Of a DNA stretch of 64,000 bases, positions 13,139-24,884 are shown in pieces. The stretch comes from Vibrio splendidus. GTDB taxonomy: Bacteria > Pseudomonadota > Gammaproteobacteria > Enterobacterales > Vibrionaceae. The notes under the pieces are model-generated. The model saw nothing but the letters and a program-made list of their open reading frames with translations. It had not been told where the DNA came from and searched no databases. Position 1 is the stretch's first letter, and each line of letters starts with the position of its first letter. A program made the translations under genes and the position numbers. The stretch covers positions 1 to 64,000 of the forward strand of contig NZ_AP025508.1 in NCBI RefSeq assembly GCF_024347615.1, read 5' to 3'.

Positions 13139-14053
13139 TTATTTATCCTTCTTACACATTGGGAAGCCAAGCGCTTCACGTGACGCGTAGTACGCTTCTG
13201 CAACAGCTTTAGTCAGGTTGCGGATACGAAGGATGTAACGTTGACGCTCTGTTACAGAGATAGCTTTACGCGCATCAAGGATGTTGAATGCGTGACCTGC
13301 TTTTAGAATGCGCTCGTAAGCTGGAAGCGGCAGTGGCTTCTCAAGCTCAAGTAGCTCTTTACACTCTTTTTCGCACTGGTCGAAGAAAGTGAATAGGAAA
13401 TCTACGTCTGCGTGCTCGAAGTTGTACGTTGATTGCTCAACTTCGTTTTGGTGGAAGATGTCACCGTAAGTCACGTTAGAACCGTCTGGTGCTACGTTCC
13501 ATACAAGGTCGTAAACAGAGTCTACTTCTTGGATGTACATTGCTAGACGCTCGATACCGTAAGTGATCTCACCCGTTACAGGCTTACACTCAAGACCGCC
13601 AACTTGTTGGAAGTAAGTGAATTGAGTCACTTCCATACCGTTTAGCCATACTTCCCAACCAAGACCCCATGCGCCTAGCGTTGGGTTTTCCCAGTTGTCT
13701 TCTACGAAGCGAATATCGTGAACAAGTGGATCGACACCAAGAACTTCAAGCGAGCCTAAGTACAACTCCTGGATGTTATCTGGAGAAGGTTTTAGAGCTA
13801 CTTGGAATTGATAGTAGTGCTGCAGGCGGTTCGGGTTTTCACCGTAACGACCATCGGTCGGACGACGAGAAGGTTGAACGTATGCCGTAGACATTGGCTC
13901 TGGGCCAAGTGCACGTAGACATGTCATTGGGTGAGAGGTGCCAGCACCTACTTCCATATCTAGTGGTTGAACAATGGTACAACCGTTTTGTGCCCAGTAA
14001 TCCTGCAGCGCGAGGATCATTCCCTGGAAGGTTTTGATATCGTATTTTTGCAT
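13139..14053 (-). CDS. glyQ: Glycyl-tRNA synthetase alpha subunit
   Basis: This is the catalytic class II subunit of glycyl-tRNA synthetase and the partner of GlyS. The 304-residue length matches E. coli (303). The start [20 protein letters not shown] and the class II motif regions ([26 protein letters not shown] and [21 protein letters not shown]) are clear. It is the first gene of the glyQS operon. Its promoter must lie in 14054-14270, back to back with the riboswitch leader of mneA. Confidence 0.98.
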   Translation of the reverse strand: MQKYDIKTFQGMILALQDYWAQNGCTIVQPLDMEVGAGTSHPMTCLRALGPEPMSTAYVQPSRRPTDGRYGENPNRLQHYYQFQVALKPSPDNIQELYLGSLEVLGVDPLVHDIRFVEDNWENPTLGAWGLGWEVWLNGMEVTQFTYFQQVGGLECKPVTGEITYGIERLAMYIQEVDSVYDLVWNVAPDGSNVTYGDIFHQNEVEQSTYNFEHADVDFLFTFFDQCEKECKELLELEKPLPLPAYERILKAGHAFNILDARKAISVTERQRYILRIRNLTKAVAEAYYASREALGFPMCKKDK

Positions 14054-14268
14054 AGTCAGGTTCGCGCGATTCTTTTAAATGAATGAGAAAAATAACCTCT
14101 GAGTATACCGAGATATTGGTAAAGCGAGTAGGGGTAATCTTGTTTAATTAGTGGTCTAAAATGTCGTTTAGTGGATTTTTTTGCCTTTAATGTTTGTTTT
14201 TCGGCACAAGTGGATATTTTGATAACTTTGACACTTGTGTTTGAAAGCGTGGGTGATTAAAATCTCGC

Positions 14269-14390
14269 GGTCTTTGGGGAGTAGCTTACTTATTCATATC
14301 CTATTGAATGAGTTCGTCCGTCAACATAATTGATGCAAAATCATCATGGCGTTCGAGGCAACCACCACCTTGGTGGCGCTTAGCAAGACC
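14269..14390 (+). promoter_or_regulatory. yybP-ykoY manganese riboswitch
   Basis: The conserved start CTTTGGGGAGTAGC and the 3' element GCAAGACC are characteristic of this riboswitch class. GGTCTT (14269-14274) pairs with AAGACC (14385-14390) to make P1. The internal hairpin ACCACCTTGGTGG is visible at about 14371. Known members bind Mn2+ and control Mn exporters, and the downstream gene here is a Gdt1/MneA-type exporter. Confidence 0.88.
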
Positions 14391-14438
14391 TTAGACAAGC
14401 ATCGTGAACCGGGATGGGGCGCGAGGTTTGTCTTTGGT
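14388..14438 (+). promoter_or_regulatory. Candidate expression-platform hairpin of the Mn riboswitch
   Basis: ACCTTAGACAA (14388-14398) can pair with TTGTCTTTGGT (14428-14438) with two mismatches. Its 5' arm overlaps the 3' strand of P1, so the two structures exclude each other. No T-run follows, which points to control of translation or Rho access rather than an intrinsic terminator. This is inferred. Confidence 0.5.
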
Positions 14439-14473
14439 TAAATATAATAATCTCCGTCCCAAATGAGCATGTC

Positions 14474-15028
14474 GTGAGCGTTTTAGCAATTTCAATTACA
14501 ACTGTCGCCTTAGCCGAGATCGGTGATAAGACTCAGTTGCTATCCCTTTTATTAGCCAGTCGATATCGCAAGCCGATACCTATTATCGCGGCTATCTTTT
14601 TTGCCACCATTGCCAATCATGCTCTTGCTGCATGGCTCGGTGTCGTTATCGCAGATTACTTATCTCCTGAAATCTTAAAATGGGTGCTGGTGGTCAGTTT
14701 CATTGCGATGGCGGGCTGGATTCTGATTCCGGATAAGTTGGATGACGATGAGCAGATCTCGAATCGAGGCCCATTTGTCGCCAGCTTTATCGCTTTCTTT
14801 ATTGCTGAGATTGGCGATAAGACTCAGATTGCGACCTCCATTCTAGGGGCTCAATATTCTGATGCATTAACGTGGGTGATTCTGGGTACTACCATTGGTA
14901 TGTTGCTGGCGAATGTGCCAGTGGTGATCATTGGTAAGTTATCGGCAGATAAGATGCCTCTTGATCTGATTCGCAAGATCACCGCCTTGTTATTCGTGGG
15001 TTTGGCTATCGCAGCGGCTTTCTATTAA
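14474..15028 (+). CDS. mneA: Manganese exporter, Gdt1/UPF0016 family (MneA)
   Basis: This is a predicted inner-membrane cation exporter. The family includes V. cholerae MneA (Mn2+ export) and eukaryotic TMEM165/Gdt1. Two E-x-G-D-K-T signature repeats are seen: AEIGDKTQL with Glu15 and AEIGDKTQI with Glu112. Six hydrophobic helices are arranged as a three-plus-three repeat. I place the start at GTG 14474 (184 residues). The frame can be opened at 14414, but that would put 20 atypical residues on top of the riboswitch platform. The ribosome-binding site is weak, consistent with riboswitch control. Confidence 0.9.
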   Translation: MSVLAISITTVALAEIGDKTQLLSLLLASRYRKPIPIIAAIFFATIANHALAAWLGVVIADYLSPEILKWVLVVSFIAMAGWILIPDKLDDDEQISNRGPFVASFIAFFIAEIGDKTQIATSILGAQYSDALTWVILGTTIGMLLANVPVVIIGKLSADKMPLDLIRKITALLFVGLAIAAAFY

Positions 15029-15185
15029 GCGGTGGTATTGAGTCTTATTATACTCAACCAGTAGAGTAATGTGTTGTAGGTCATACTCTTACAGTATTGT
15101 CGGGTTTATCGAGCGAATGGACATATAACTGTCATACTTGTCATGATATTTTAATCTTGTGAGTTAAGAACACGAGGGCATGATT

Positions 15186-15434
15186 ATGTTGACGCGTTAT
15201 ATGGGTATTACTCCACAAAGCCAAAGTTATCTATTTACCTTTGGTCTTGCACTTACACTATTAGGCATGGTGTTGACGGACATGTGGCTACCAATGGTGG
15301 CTGGTTCGATGATCATGACTGGGCTTGCGGTAGAGGCCTGGATTCGAGTGGCGCATATTATTCCTATGCGCAAAGATATCCGAGAAATTCAGCATCAGCT
15401 TGAGCATCTGCAAAATAAATCTAGAAACGAATAA
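15186..15434 (+). CDS. Small two-helix membrane protein
   Basis: I do not recognise a named family. The 82-residue product starts MLTRYMGITPQSQSYLFTFG. It has two hydrophobic segments (about residues 15-33 and 37-55) and a charged amphipathic C-terminal tail likely to form a helix (MRKDIREIQHQLEHLQNKSRNE). The start at ATG 15186 is chosen because GAGGG at 15174-15178 is then 7 bases away; the ATG at 15180 would be too close. It is followed by a bidirectional terminator shared with convergent tusA. Confidence 0.75.
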   Translation: MLTRYMGITPQSQSYLFTFGLALTLLGMVLTDMWLPMVAGSMIMTGLAVEAWIRVAHIIPMRKDIREIQHQLEHLQNKSRNE

Positions 15435-15437
15435 ACA

Positions 15438-15494
15438 AAAAGCCGCTCGTACTCTGAGTTCTGTTGAAGAACATAAGGTACGAGCGGCTTTTTT
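15438..15494. terminator. Bidirectional terminator between the small membrane gene and tusA
   Basis: AAAAGCCGCTCGTAC and GTACGAGCGGCTTTTTT form a long perfect stem around a loose 26-base loop. The A and T runs on both sides serve both convergent genes. Confidence 0.88.
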
Positions 15495-15517
15495 GATGCT
15501 TGATACTCGGTGGGGCG

Positions 15518-15769
15518 TTATGCCTCCAATCCCTTTCTGATCAAATACTGGTAAGGCAACGTTTCTGTCGCTTGACCTACCAACTGGTGATCCATGAATC
15601 GACAAAAGCTCGGGATATCTCGAGTTGTCGAAGGATCGTCAGCTTTTACCAGTAACACATCGCCATCCTGCATGTTTCTAATTGTCTTCCTGACCATCAT
15701 TACTGGTTCCGGGCAACGTAGGCCTTCAGCTTCTAAAGTATGGGTTGCCAGTTCAGGTTTGAATGTCAT
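15518..15769 (-). CDS. tusA: Sulfurtransferase TusA
   Basis: TusA carries persulfide sulfur from IscS to the TusBCD complex for 2-thiolation of tRNA wobble uridines. The 83-residue product has the family signature [15 protein letters not shown], with the persulfide-carrying Cys19 at the same position as in E. coli. It is a single-gene unit on the minus strand, divergent from the small membrane gene at 15919. An inverted repeat (15872-15889) lies in the shared promoter gap. Confidence 0.93.
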   Translation of the reverse strand: MTFKPELATHTLEAEGLRCPEPVMMVRKTIRNMQDGDVLLVKADDPSTTRDIPSFCRFMDHQLVGQATETLPYQYLIRKGLEA

Positions 15770-15871
15770 GGTTTGTATCTCTATTTCTATCTAACGAGTG
15801 AATAATACGTCTGCAGAAAAAATATGCAATAAGTGCTTGGCAAACAGAATCATTTCCTATAACTTAGTTAA

Positions 15872-15889
15872 CAAGTTGATAACAACTTG
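15872..15889. promoter_or_regulatory. Inverted repeat, candidate operator 1
   Basis: CAAGTTGATAACAACTTG has 7-base arms and a 4-base centre. It lies between divergent tusA and the small membrane gene at 15919. Its GTTG-N4-CAAC core recurs at 16237-16248 in front of the LysR gene. Confidence 0.5.
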
Positions 15890-15918
15890 AAACAAAGGCA
15901 ACTAGCTAAGGAGTGGCG

Positions 15919-16104
15919 ATGTTGACAGGATTAGATAGATTAACAATTTATTCAGTTCTCTGTTTTATTTCTTTCTGTGCGTTAGTTTTACGCTCATCGA
16001 CAGAGACCTCACTGATGCCTATCTTTGGCATAGTAGCAACGATTATTGGTATTTGGGTAGAGATGCGCCGTTGGCAAGGTATAGCCGAAGAGCAAGAGCA
16101 CTAA
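15919..16104 (+). CDS. Small membrane protein of unknown function
   Basis: This is a 61-residue product starting MLTGLDRLTIYSVLCFISF. It has two hydrophobic segments (about 7-25 and 33-47) and a short charged tail (EMRRWQGIAEEQEH). The start at ATG 15919 is set by AAGGAG at 15908-15913; the upstream GTG at 15913 overlaps that site. I recognise no family. A terminator follows at 16172-16197. Size and layout recall the other mini membrane protein at 15186, but the sequences are not alike. Confidence 0.65.
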   Translation: MLTGLDRLTIYSVLCFISFCALVLRSSTETSLMPIFGIVATIIGIWVEMRRWQGIAEEQEH

Positions 16105-16171
16105 CCCGAATACAACAAGCAAATTCCGATACGACAACATTCCGACACTATCCCCAGATTTTCTTGGGCTT

Positions 16172-16197
16172 CCCCGCATAATTGCGGGATTTTTTTT
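16172..16197 (+). terminator. Terminator after the small membrane gene
   Basis: CCCGC / GCGGG stem with an ATAATT-type loop and eight T residues. Confidence 0.85.
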
Positions 16198-16235
16198 ATC
16201 TAAAGCATGCTATAAACAACTTAGTAACTAATGAC

Positions 16236-16249
16236 AGTTGTATACAACT
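16236..16249. promoter_or_regulatory. Perfect palindrome upstream of the LysR gene, candidate operator 2
   Basis: AGTTGTATACAACT is a 14-base perfect palindrome ending next to the AGG ribosome-binding site of the GTG start at 16261. The placement suggests autoregulation. It shares the GTTG-N4-CAAC core with the repeat at 15872. Confidence 0.5.
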
Positions 16250-16260
16250 AGGTAAGTGGC

Positions 16261-17202
16261 GTGGAATTAGAAGACATCTATCGTAGAGACCTAAATTTAT
16301 TGGTCGCCTTAAAAGTATTGATTGAAGAGGGCAGTGTTAGCCAGGCTGCGCTTCGCCTTAACTTAAGTCAATCGGCAACCAGTCGAGTGTTAGGGCGCTT
16401 AAGAGAACTACTTAACGATCCGCTGTTTACACGCCAAGGTCAGCACCTTATCCCCACCAAAAAAGCACTCGAGATCAGCCAGCGTATTGATCAGCCTTTA
16501 GAGTCATTCCGCCAACTGCTGAGCCCGAGTGATTTCGATCCTTACTATTGCAGTGAACGCTTTCTGATTGCGACTACTGACTACGCGATGCAAACCATCT
16601 TGCCTTATGCATTACCTAAGATTTATGAACAAGCGCCGAACATATCTTTGGAGTTTGCACCGCTGCAGCATGAGCATTTGTTTAAACAGCTGAGTACCGA
16701 ACGTGTTGATATGGCGATCTGTCGTCCGAGTGGCAGCATTGCACCACTTCATCAAGAGGTCTTGGGGCCGGTCGGTGTGTCGTGTCTGTTATCTAAAAAC
16801 CACCCATTGGCGGATCAGTCTTTAAGCCTTGAAGACTATGTATCACTCCCGCACGCGATGATTGCGATCAGTGATGGTGTTAAGGCTTTATTAGACAACG
16901 CATTAGCCAATCAACAGCCTCGTAAAATGGTGTTGCGTGCTTATCACCTTGAAGCTGCATTAGCGATTGTCGATAGAATGCCGTTGGTGATCACTGTACC
17001 AGCCGATCTGGCTTATTTAGTGGCAGATCGCTATGACTTGGTTGTTAAGCCATTACCATTTGAGTTTATGCCGTTTGATTACTCACTGATCTGGCACTCG
17101 CGCTGCGATTCTTCTGCTTCACAACAATGGTTAAGAAGAGTGGTAAAAGAAGAGTGTGGTGAGCTGATTCAAAAACGGATTGCGGATGTAGGTTTGGGTT
17201 AA
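16261..17202 (+). CDS. LysR-family transcriptional regulator
   Basis: The 313-residue product has an N-terminal winged helix-turn-helix (residues 8-67, RDLNLLVALKVLIEEGSVSQAALRLNLSQSATSRVLGRLRELLNDPLF), a linker helix, and a type 2 periplasmic-binding-like effector domain from about residue 95. The sequence style (RDLNLL, then a NodD/LeuO-like effector domain) suits the subgroup with aromatic or organic-acid effectors. The start is GTG with AGG 8 bases upstream. It is convergent with acuI. Its target is not deducible; candidates are its own gene and the gene at 15919, which share a similar palindrome. Confidence 0.88.
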   Translation: MELEDIYRRDLNLLVALKVLIEEGSVSQAALRLNLSQSATSRVLGRLRELLNDPLFTRQGQHLIPTKKALEISQRIDQPLESFRQLLSPSDFDPYYCSERFLIATTDYAMQTILPYALPKIYEQAPNISLEFAPLQHEHLFKQLSTERVDMAICRPSGSIAPLHQEVLGPVGVSCLLSKNHPLADQSLSLEDYVSLPHAMIAISDGVKALLDNALANQQPRKMVLRAYHLEAALAIVDRMPLVITVPADLAYLVADRYDLVVKPLPFEFMPFDYSLIWHSRCDSSASQQWLRRVVKEECGELIQKRIADVGLG

Positions 17203-17248
17203 CTGAGGTCTTAGCTTTGGTTCACTTGATTCTAATGACAAAAATGCA

Positions 17249-17274
17249 AAAGGGCTGATAAAAATCAGCCCTTT
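17249..17274. terminator. Bidirectional terminator between the LysR gene and acuI
   Basis: AAAGGGCTGAT and ATCAGCCCTTT form a perfect 11-pair stem between two convergent genes, with A and T residues on the outer sides. Confidence 0.85.
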
Positions 17275-17338
17275 GTTGTTTTAGGTTATCCAAGCCTAAA
17301 GTTGTTGCTTAAGGTTTGATAACTTTATGTTTGAGAGT

Positions 17339-18319
17339 CTATAGTTTAATGACTACACGACCAGTGATTTGACCGTTAGTGATGTCTTCTGCAGCTTGAA
17401 TTGCGCCATCTAAAGACACTTCTTTGGTTGCTTGAGCGTAGAAAGATTCTGGTAGTAGCTCAGCCAGTTGTTCCCACGCTTTAATACGTTTCTCTCGAGG
17501 GCACATTACAGAATCAACACCCTGTAGACGAACATTACGCAGAATGAATGGCATTACTGTGGTTGGTAAGTCAAAACCGCCTGCTAGACCACACATTGCA
17601 ACCGCGCCGTTGTAATCAATTTGTGCCAATACTTTCGCAAGTACTTTGCTGCCTACCGTATCGATAGCACCAGCCCACAGTTGTTTTTCTAGTGGCTTAG
17701 CTGGTTCTTCAAGTTCAGCACGCTCTACAATGCGTGTCGCACCTAGTGATTTAAGTAGTTCACCGTTTGCAGAAGCACGACCAGTAACCGCAGCCACTTT
17801 GTAACCCAGTTGGTTAAGTAGCGTAATAGACACGCTGCCTACACCGCCACTTGCTCCAGTGACTAGGATCTCACCGTCTTCTGGTTTTATGCCTGCATCC
17901 ACGATAGCTTGCACACAAAGCATTGCTGTGAAACCTGCTGTACCGATCGCCATGACTTTCTTAGCGTCTAGACCCGCTGGCATTGGCACTAACCAATCAC
18001 CGTTTAGGCTCGCTTTTTCAGCCATGCCACCCCAATGACCTTCACCAACACCCCAACCCGTTAGAACAACTTCGTCACCCGCTTTGTAGCGTGGGTCATC
18101 AGATTGTGAAACCACACCTGAAAGGTCGATACCAGGCACCATAGGGAAGTTACGAACAATGCGCCCTTTACCTGTAATCGCCAAACCATCTTTGTAGTTC
18201 AAAGAAGAGTAGCTCACATCAACCTTCACGTTACCTTCTGGTAATTGAGACTCATCAATTTGAGAAACTGATGCGATAGTTTTTTTGTCTTCTTGGTTTA
18301 GTACAAGTGCTTTAAACAT
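17339..18319 (-). CDS. acuI: Acryloyl-CoA reductase AcuI/YhdH family
   Basis: This is an NADPH-dependent zinc-free MDR-superfamily reductase. Characterised AcuI/YhdH members reduce acryloyl-CoA to propionyl-CoA. I set the start at ATG 18319 (326 residues, GGAGC ribosome-binding site), dropping 18 residues of the longest frame. Seen: MFKALVLNQ, SSLNYKDGLAITGKG, PGIDLSG and the nucleotide-binding GASGGVGSV. The E. coli protein is 324 residues. It is next to fadBA but has its own promoter region, so functional linkage to fatty-acid or propionate metabolism is only suggested. Confidence 0.9.
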   Translation of the reverse strand: MFKALVLNQEDKKTIASVSQIDESQLPEGNVKVDVSYSSLNYKDGLAITGKGRIVRNFPMVPGIDLSGVVSQSDDPRYKAGDEVVLTGWGVGEGHWGGMAEKASLNGDWLVPMPAGLDAKKVMAIGTAGFTAMLCVQAIVDAGIKPEDGEILVTGASGGVGSVSITLLNQLGYKVAAVTGRASANGELLKSLGATRIVERAELEEPAKPLEKQLWAGAIDTVGSKVLAKVLAQIDYNGAVAMCGLAGGFDLPTTVMPFILRNVRLQGVDSVMCPREKRIKAWEQLAELLPESFYAQATKEVSLDGAIQAAEDITNGQITGRVVIKL

Positions 18320-18500
18320 GATCTGCTCCGTAGGAGGAATATTAGGAAACTGAAGTAACTTTAGTTGAATCATCCGAGAAAAAATAATGAAACATCAACA
18401 TTGAATCTATGCGTTTTGTGCATAGATGTCAGTGTTGGTTTTTCTCTCGCTGAGTTCGCTGAACGCAATTGATGCATTGTTGGATACCAAGTAATAAAAA

Positions 18501-18526
18501 GTGCAGCTATATAAATATAGCTGCAC
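18501..18526 (-). terminator. Terminator of the fadBA operon
   Basis: GTGCAGCTATA and TATAGCTGCAC form a perfect 11-pair stem with a 4-base loop, flanked by A residues on the left and AAAA on the right. On the minus strand the left A-run becomes the T-run. Confidence 0.85.
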
Positions 18527-18562
18527 AAAAGATTACCCTACAAGTATTACAACTAACGACCG

Positions 18563-21924
<3,362 letters not shown>

Positions 21925-21994
21925 TGTCTATCTCCATGACATACAATCCACGATTGTTTGAGAGAATCTTGTTATCTTTCTATTATTGTAGAGC

Positions 21995-22011
21995 ACCTGG
22001 TAAGACCAGTT
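21995..22011. promoter_or_regulatory. FadR operator upstream of fadBA
   Basis: ACCTGGTAAGACCAGTT closely matches the FadR consensus of Enterobacteria and Vibrio (A-N-C-T-G-G-T-N2-G-A-C-C-A-G-N-T type). It lies in the fadB/yigZ intergenic region, 71 bases upstream of the fadB start. FadR binding would repress fadBA when long-chain acyl-CoA is absent. Confidence 0.8.
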
Positions 22012-22053
22012 ATTCTAGTCTGTACCTCTGCTTGATTAATTTCAATACATTTT

Positions 22054-22069
22054 TTAAACAATTGTTTAA
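22054..22069. promoter_or_regulatory. 16-base perfect palindrome in the fadB-yigZ gap
   Basis: TTAAACAATTGTTTAA is a perfect palindrome. Its AAAC-N4-GTTT core resembles PsrA sites known in other gammaproteobacteria that control fatty-acid degradation. No PsrA gene is in this window, so the assignment is a hypothesis. Confidence 0.45.
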
Positions 22070-22151
22070 CATTGTGCGACAGCACAGATCCTCTAACCCT
22101 TATTATTCACGCGTGATACACTTCGCCGCTCTTAATAATTAAGTTAACGAT

Positions 22152-22775
22152 ATGAATGAACAGCCCTATTTAATACCGTCAGCGTCGGCTTTATTTGAAG
22201 AAGAGATAAAAAAGAGCGTTTTTATTACTCATCTTGCTCATACTCCAAGTGTAGAAGCTGCTAAGCAGTTCGTTGAACAGGTAAAAAAAGAGCATTCTTC
22301 AGCGCGACATAACTGTTGGGGCTTTGCTGCAGGGCGACCTGAAGATTCGATGAAGTGGGGCTTTAGTGATGATGGCGAACCCTCGGGTACTGCTGGAAAG
22401 CCTATCTTGGCGCAACTGTCTGGTTCAGGTGTTGGCGAGTTAACGGCTGTAGTCACTCGCTATTCAGGCGGAATCAAGCTCGGTACTGGTGGTTTAGTTA
22501 AGGCTTATGGTGGTGGAGTACAACAAGCTCTCAAGCTGCTTCAAACTATCGAGAAAAAAATAACCACAAAATTACGGCTAGAGTTAGACTATGGCTTTGT
22601 GCCGATTGCACAATCCATCATGGCTCAGCATCAGGCTGTTGAAGTCCAAGCGGATTATGGTGTTCAAGTTGAGCTTATTATTGAAATAGAGCTCCTTCAG
22701 GTAGATTCGTTTACCCAAACCATGATCAATAAAAGCGGTGCTAAGGCACTGGTAACGAAAGTCAAAGACAACTAG
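22152..22775 (+). CDS. yigZ: YigZ/IMPACT family protein
   Basis: This is a conserved protein with an N-terminal IMPACT (UPF0029) domain and a C-terminal small RNA-binding-like domain (DUF1949). E. coli YigZ is 204 residues; this one has 207. Diagnostic segments are ARHNCWGFAAG, GFSDDGEPSGTAGKPIL and VTRYSGGIKLGTGGLVKAYGG. The biochemical role is not settled in the family. It is followed by trkH after 34 bases, and as in other gammaproteobacteria a yigZ-trkH-hemG unit is likely. Confidence 0.93.
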   Translation: MNEQPYLIPSASALFEEEIKKSVFITHLAHTPSVEAAKQFVEQVKKEHSSARHNCWGFAAGRPEDSMKWGFSDDGEPSGTAGKPILAQLSGSGVGELTAVVTRYSGGIKLGTGGLVKAYGGGVQQALKLLQTIEKKITTKLRLELDYGFVPIAQSIMAQHQAVEVQADYGVQVELIIEIELLQVDSFTQTMINKSGAKALVTKVKDN

Positions 22776-22809
22776 GAAGTGTGAAGCATTTCGCTTCGTT
22801 CAATAGCTC

Positions 22810-24267
22810 ATGCAATTTCGCTCAATTATTCGAATCGTCGGATTATTATTAGCACTTTTTAGTGTATCAATGCTCGCACCTGCGCTCGTCGCTCTGATCT
22901 ATCGAGATGGTGCGGGTGTGCCATTTGTGACGACCTTTTTTGTTCTCTTATTCTGTGGAGCAACCTGCTGGTTTCCAAACCGACGTTATAAGCATGAATT
23001 GAAAGCGCGTGATGGCTTCTTGATTGTTGTTTTATTCTGGACGGTAATCGGTAGTGCTGGTGCGCTGCCGTTTTTGATCGCCGATAACCCCAATGTGTCG
23101 GTAACCGATGCTTTCTTCGAATCCTTCTCTGCATTAACAACCACGGGCGCGACCGTTATTGTCGGCCTCGATGATCTGCCTAAGGCGATTCTGTTTTACC
23201 GCCAATTCCTGCAATGGTTTGGTGGTATGGGCATCATCGTATTAGCGGTAGCCATCCTTCCGGTTCTCGGCATCGGTGGTATGCAGTTATATCGTGCAGA
23301 AATCCCGGGCCCTGTAAAAGATAGTAAGATGACTCCGCGTATTGCTGAAACGGCAAAAGCGCTTTGGTACATCTATCTGAGTCTAACGATTGCTTGTGCG
23401 GTGGCGTTTTGGCTTGCAGGCATGAGCTTCTTTGATGCTATCAGTCATAGTTTCTCTACTATTGCGATTGGTGGCTTCTCGACTCACGATGCGAGTATGG
23501 GCTATTTCAACAGTCCGGCTATCAACATGATTACGGTCGTGTTCCTTCTTATCTCTGCGTGTAACTATTCGCTTCACTTTGCTGCATTTGCTTCTGGTGG
23601 TGTGCATCCTAAGTATTATTGGAAAGATCCTGAATTCCGCGCCTTTATCTTTATTCAAGCAGTCTTGTTCTTAGTTTGTTTCTTATTACTGCTTAATCAC
23701 CACTCTTATGACTCGTATTACGATGCTTTTGATCAAGCGTTGTTCCAAACGGTGTCTATATCTACGACAGCAGGCTTCACCACCACAGGTTTCTCTGAGT
23801 GGCCGTTATTCTTACCTGTGCTGCTTCTGTTCTCTTCTTTTATAGGGGGCTGTGCAGGTTCAACGGGCGGTGGTATGAAAGTCATTCGAATCTTATTGCT
23901 TACTCTACAAGGTGCTCGTGAAATGAAGCGTCTTGTTCACCCGCGTGCTGTCTATACCATCAAGGTTGGCGGTTCTGCGTTACCACAACGTGTTGTTGAT
24001 GCGGTTTGGGGCTTCTTCTCTGCATACGCATTGGTTTTTGTGGTTTGTATGTTGGCTCTTATTGCTACTGGGATGGATGAGCTGAGTGCTTTCTCTGCCG
24101 TAGCGGCAACGTTGAATAACCTTGGCCCGGGCTTAGGTGAAGTGGCAATGCACTTTGGCGATGTGAATGATAAGGCCAAATGGGTGTTGATCGTATCTAT
24201 GTTGTTTGGTCGTTTAGAGATATTCACCTTATTAATTTTATTGACCCCTACGTTTTGGCGTAGCTAA
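22810..24267 (+). CDS. trkH: Trk potassium uptake protein TrkH
   Basis: TrkH is the membrane channel subunit of Trk K+ uptake and works with cytoplasmic TrkA. The 485-residue length matches the family (483 in E. coli). Selectivity-filter style pore segments are seen (SALTTTGATVI, SFSTIAIGGFSTHD, SISTTAGFTTTGFS, AATLNNLGPGLGEV), each between paired hydrophobic helices as in the four-fold repeat. The motif GGCAGSTGGGMK is conserved. It lies between yigZ and hemG on the same strand. Confidence 0.96.
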   Translation: MQFRSIIRIVGLLLALFSVSMLAPALVALIYRDGAGVPFVTTFFVLLFCGATCWFPNRRYKHELKARDGFLIVVLFWTVIGSAGALPFLIADNPNVSVTDAFFESFSALTTTGATVIVGLDDLPKAILFYRQFLQWFGGMGIIVLAVAILPVLGIGGMQLYRAEIPGPVKDSKMTPRIAETAKALWYIYLSLTIACAVAFWLAGMSFFDAISHSFSTIAIGGFSTHDASMGYFNSPAINMITVVFLLISACNYSLHFAAFASGGVHPKYYWKDPEFRAFIFIQAVLFLVCFLLLLNHHSYDSYYDAFDQALFQTVSISTTAGFTTTGFSEWPLFLPVLLLFSSFIGGCAGSTGGGMKVIRILLLTLQGAREMKRLVHPRAVYTIKVGGSALPQRVVDAVWGFFSAYALVFVVCMLALIATGMDELSAFSAVAATLNNLGPGLGEVAMHFGDVNDKAKWVLIVSMLFGRLEIFTLLILLTPTFWRS

Positions 24268-24277
24268 GGACAACATT

Positions 24278-24805
24278 GTGGCAAAAGCTCTATTTTTGTA
24301 TTCAAGCCGTGAAGGGCAAACCAAGAAGATCTTGAACTATATAAAAGAAGAAATGAATGAGTTCGAATGTGAGCTTCAAGATCTGCACACTATTAGTAAT
24401 GTCGACTTTGCTCAATACGACAGAGTGCTGATTGGTGCATCTATTCGTTACGGCCACCTTAATAAGAAGCTATATAAGTTCATTGATGCCAACCTTGCTC
24501 AGTTGCAATCAAATAAGGTTGCCTTCTTCTGCGTTAACTTAACGGCTCGTAAAGAAGACCAAGGTAAAGACACCCCTGAAGGTAGTGCCTATATTAAGAA
24601 GTTTCTTCTTAAGTCACCATGGCAGCCGACTCTAATCGGTGTATTCGCGGGTGCTCTCTATTACCCTCGTTATAACTGGTTCGATAAAACCATGATTCGC
24701 TTCATTATGAATATGACAGGCGGAGAAACGGACACAACCAAGGAAGTTGAGTATACGAACTGGGAAAAAGTCTCTTTATTCTCTAAGAAATTGCAAGAGA
24801 TGTAA
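24278..24805 (+). CDS. hemG: Menaquinone-dependent protoporphyrinogen IX dehydrogenase
   Basis: HemG is a flavodoxin-like FMN enzyme that oxidises protoporphyrinogen IX to protoporphyrin IX in haem synthesis, passing electrons to the quinone pool. The 175-residue product starts with the FMN phosphate loop (LFLYSSREGQTKKI). RYGHLNKKLYKFI and LTARKEDQGKDTPE are family features. The start is GTG, 10 bases after the trkH stop. It is the last gene before the rRNA operon. Confidence 0.94.
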   Translation: MAKALFLYSSREGQTKKILNYIKEEMNEFECELQDLHTISNVDFAQYDRVLIGASIRYGHLNKKLYKFIDANLAQLQSNKVAFFCVNLTARKEDQGKDTPEGSAYIKKFLLKSPWQPTLIGVFAGALYYPRYNWFDKTMIRFIMNMTGGETDTTKEVEYTNWEKVSLFSKKLQEM

Positions 24806-24884
24806 GAGAAAAGCCTACTTTTGAGGCGTTTTGTGCTCTTTTTAATCGAACGAATAAAAAAACGAGAAAAACTTCAAAAAGGGC

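Larger units (their letters stand above)
14054..14473. other. 420-base divergent gap between glyQ and mneA
   Basis: The left half is AT-rich and must hold the glyQ promoter. The right half holds the manganese riboswitch (14269-14390) and its downstream hairpin (14388-14438). No gene is seen. Confidence 0.7.

Noticed and set aside
14414..14473. 20-residue N-terminal extension of mneA
   Set aside because: It would lie on the riboswitch expression platform and its sequence is not like family N-termini. The GTG at 14474 is preferred.
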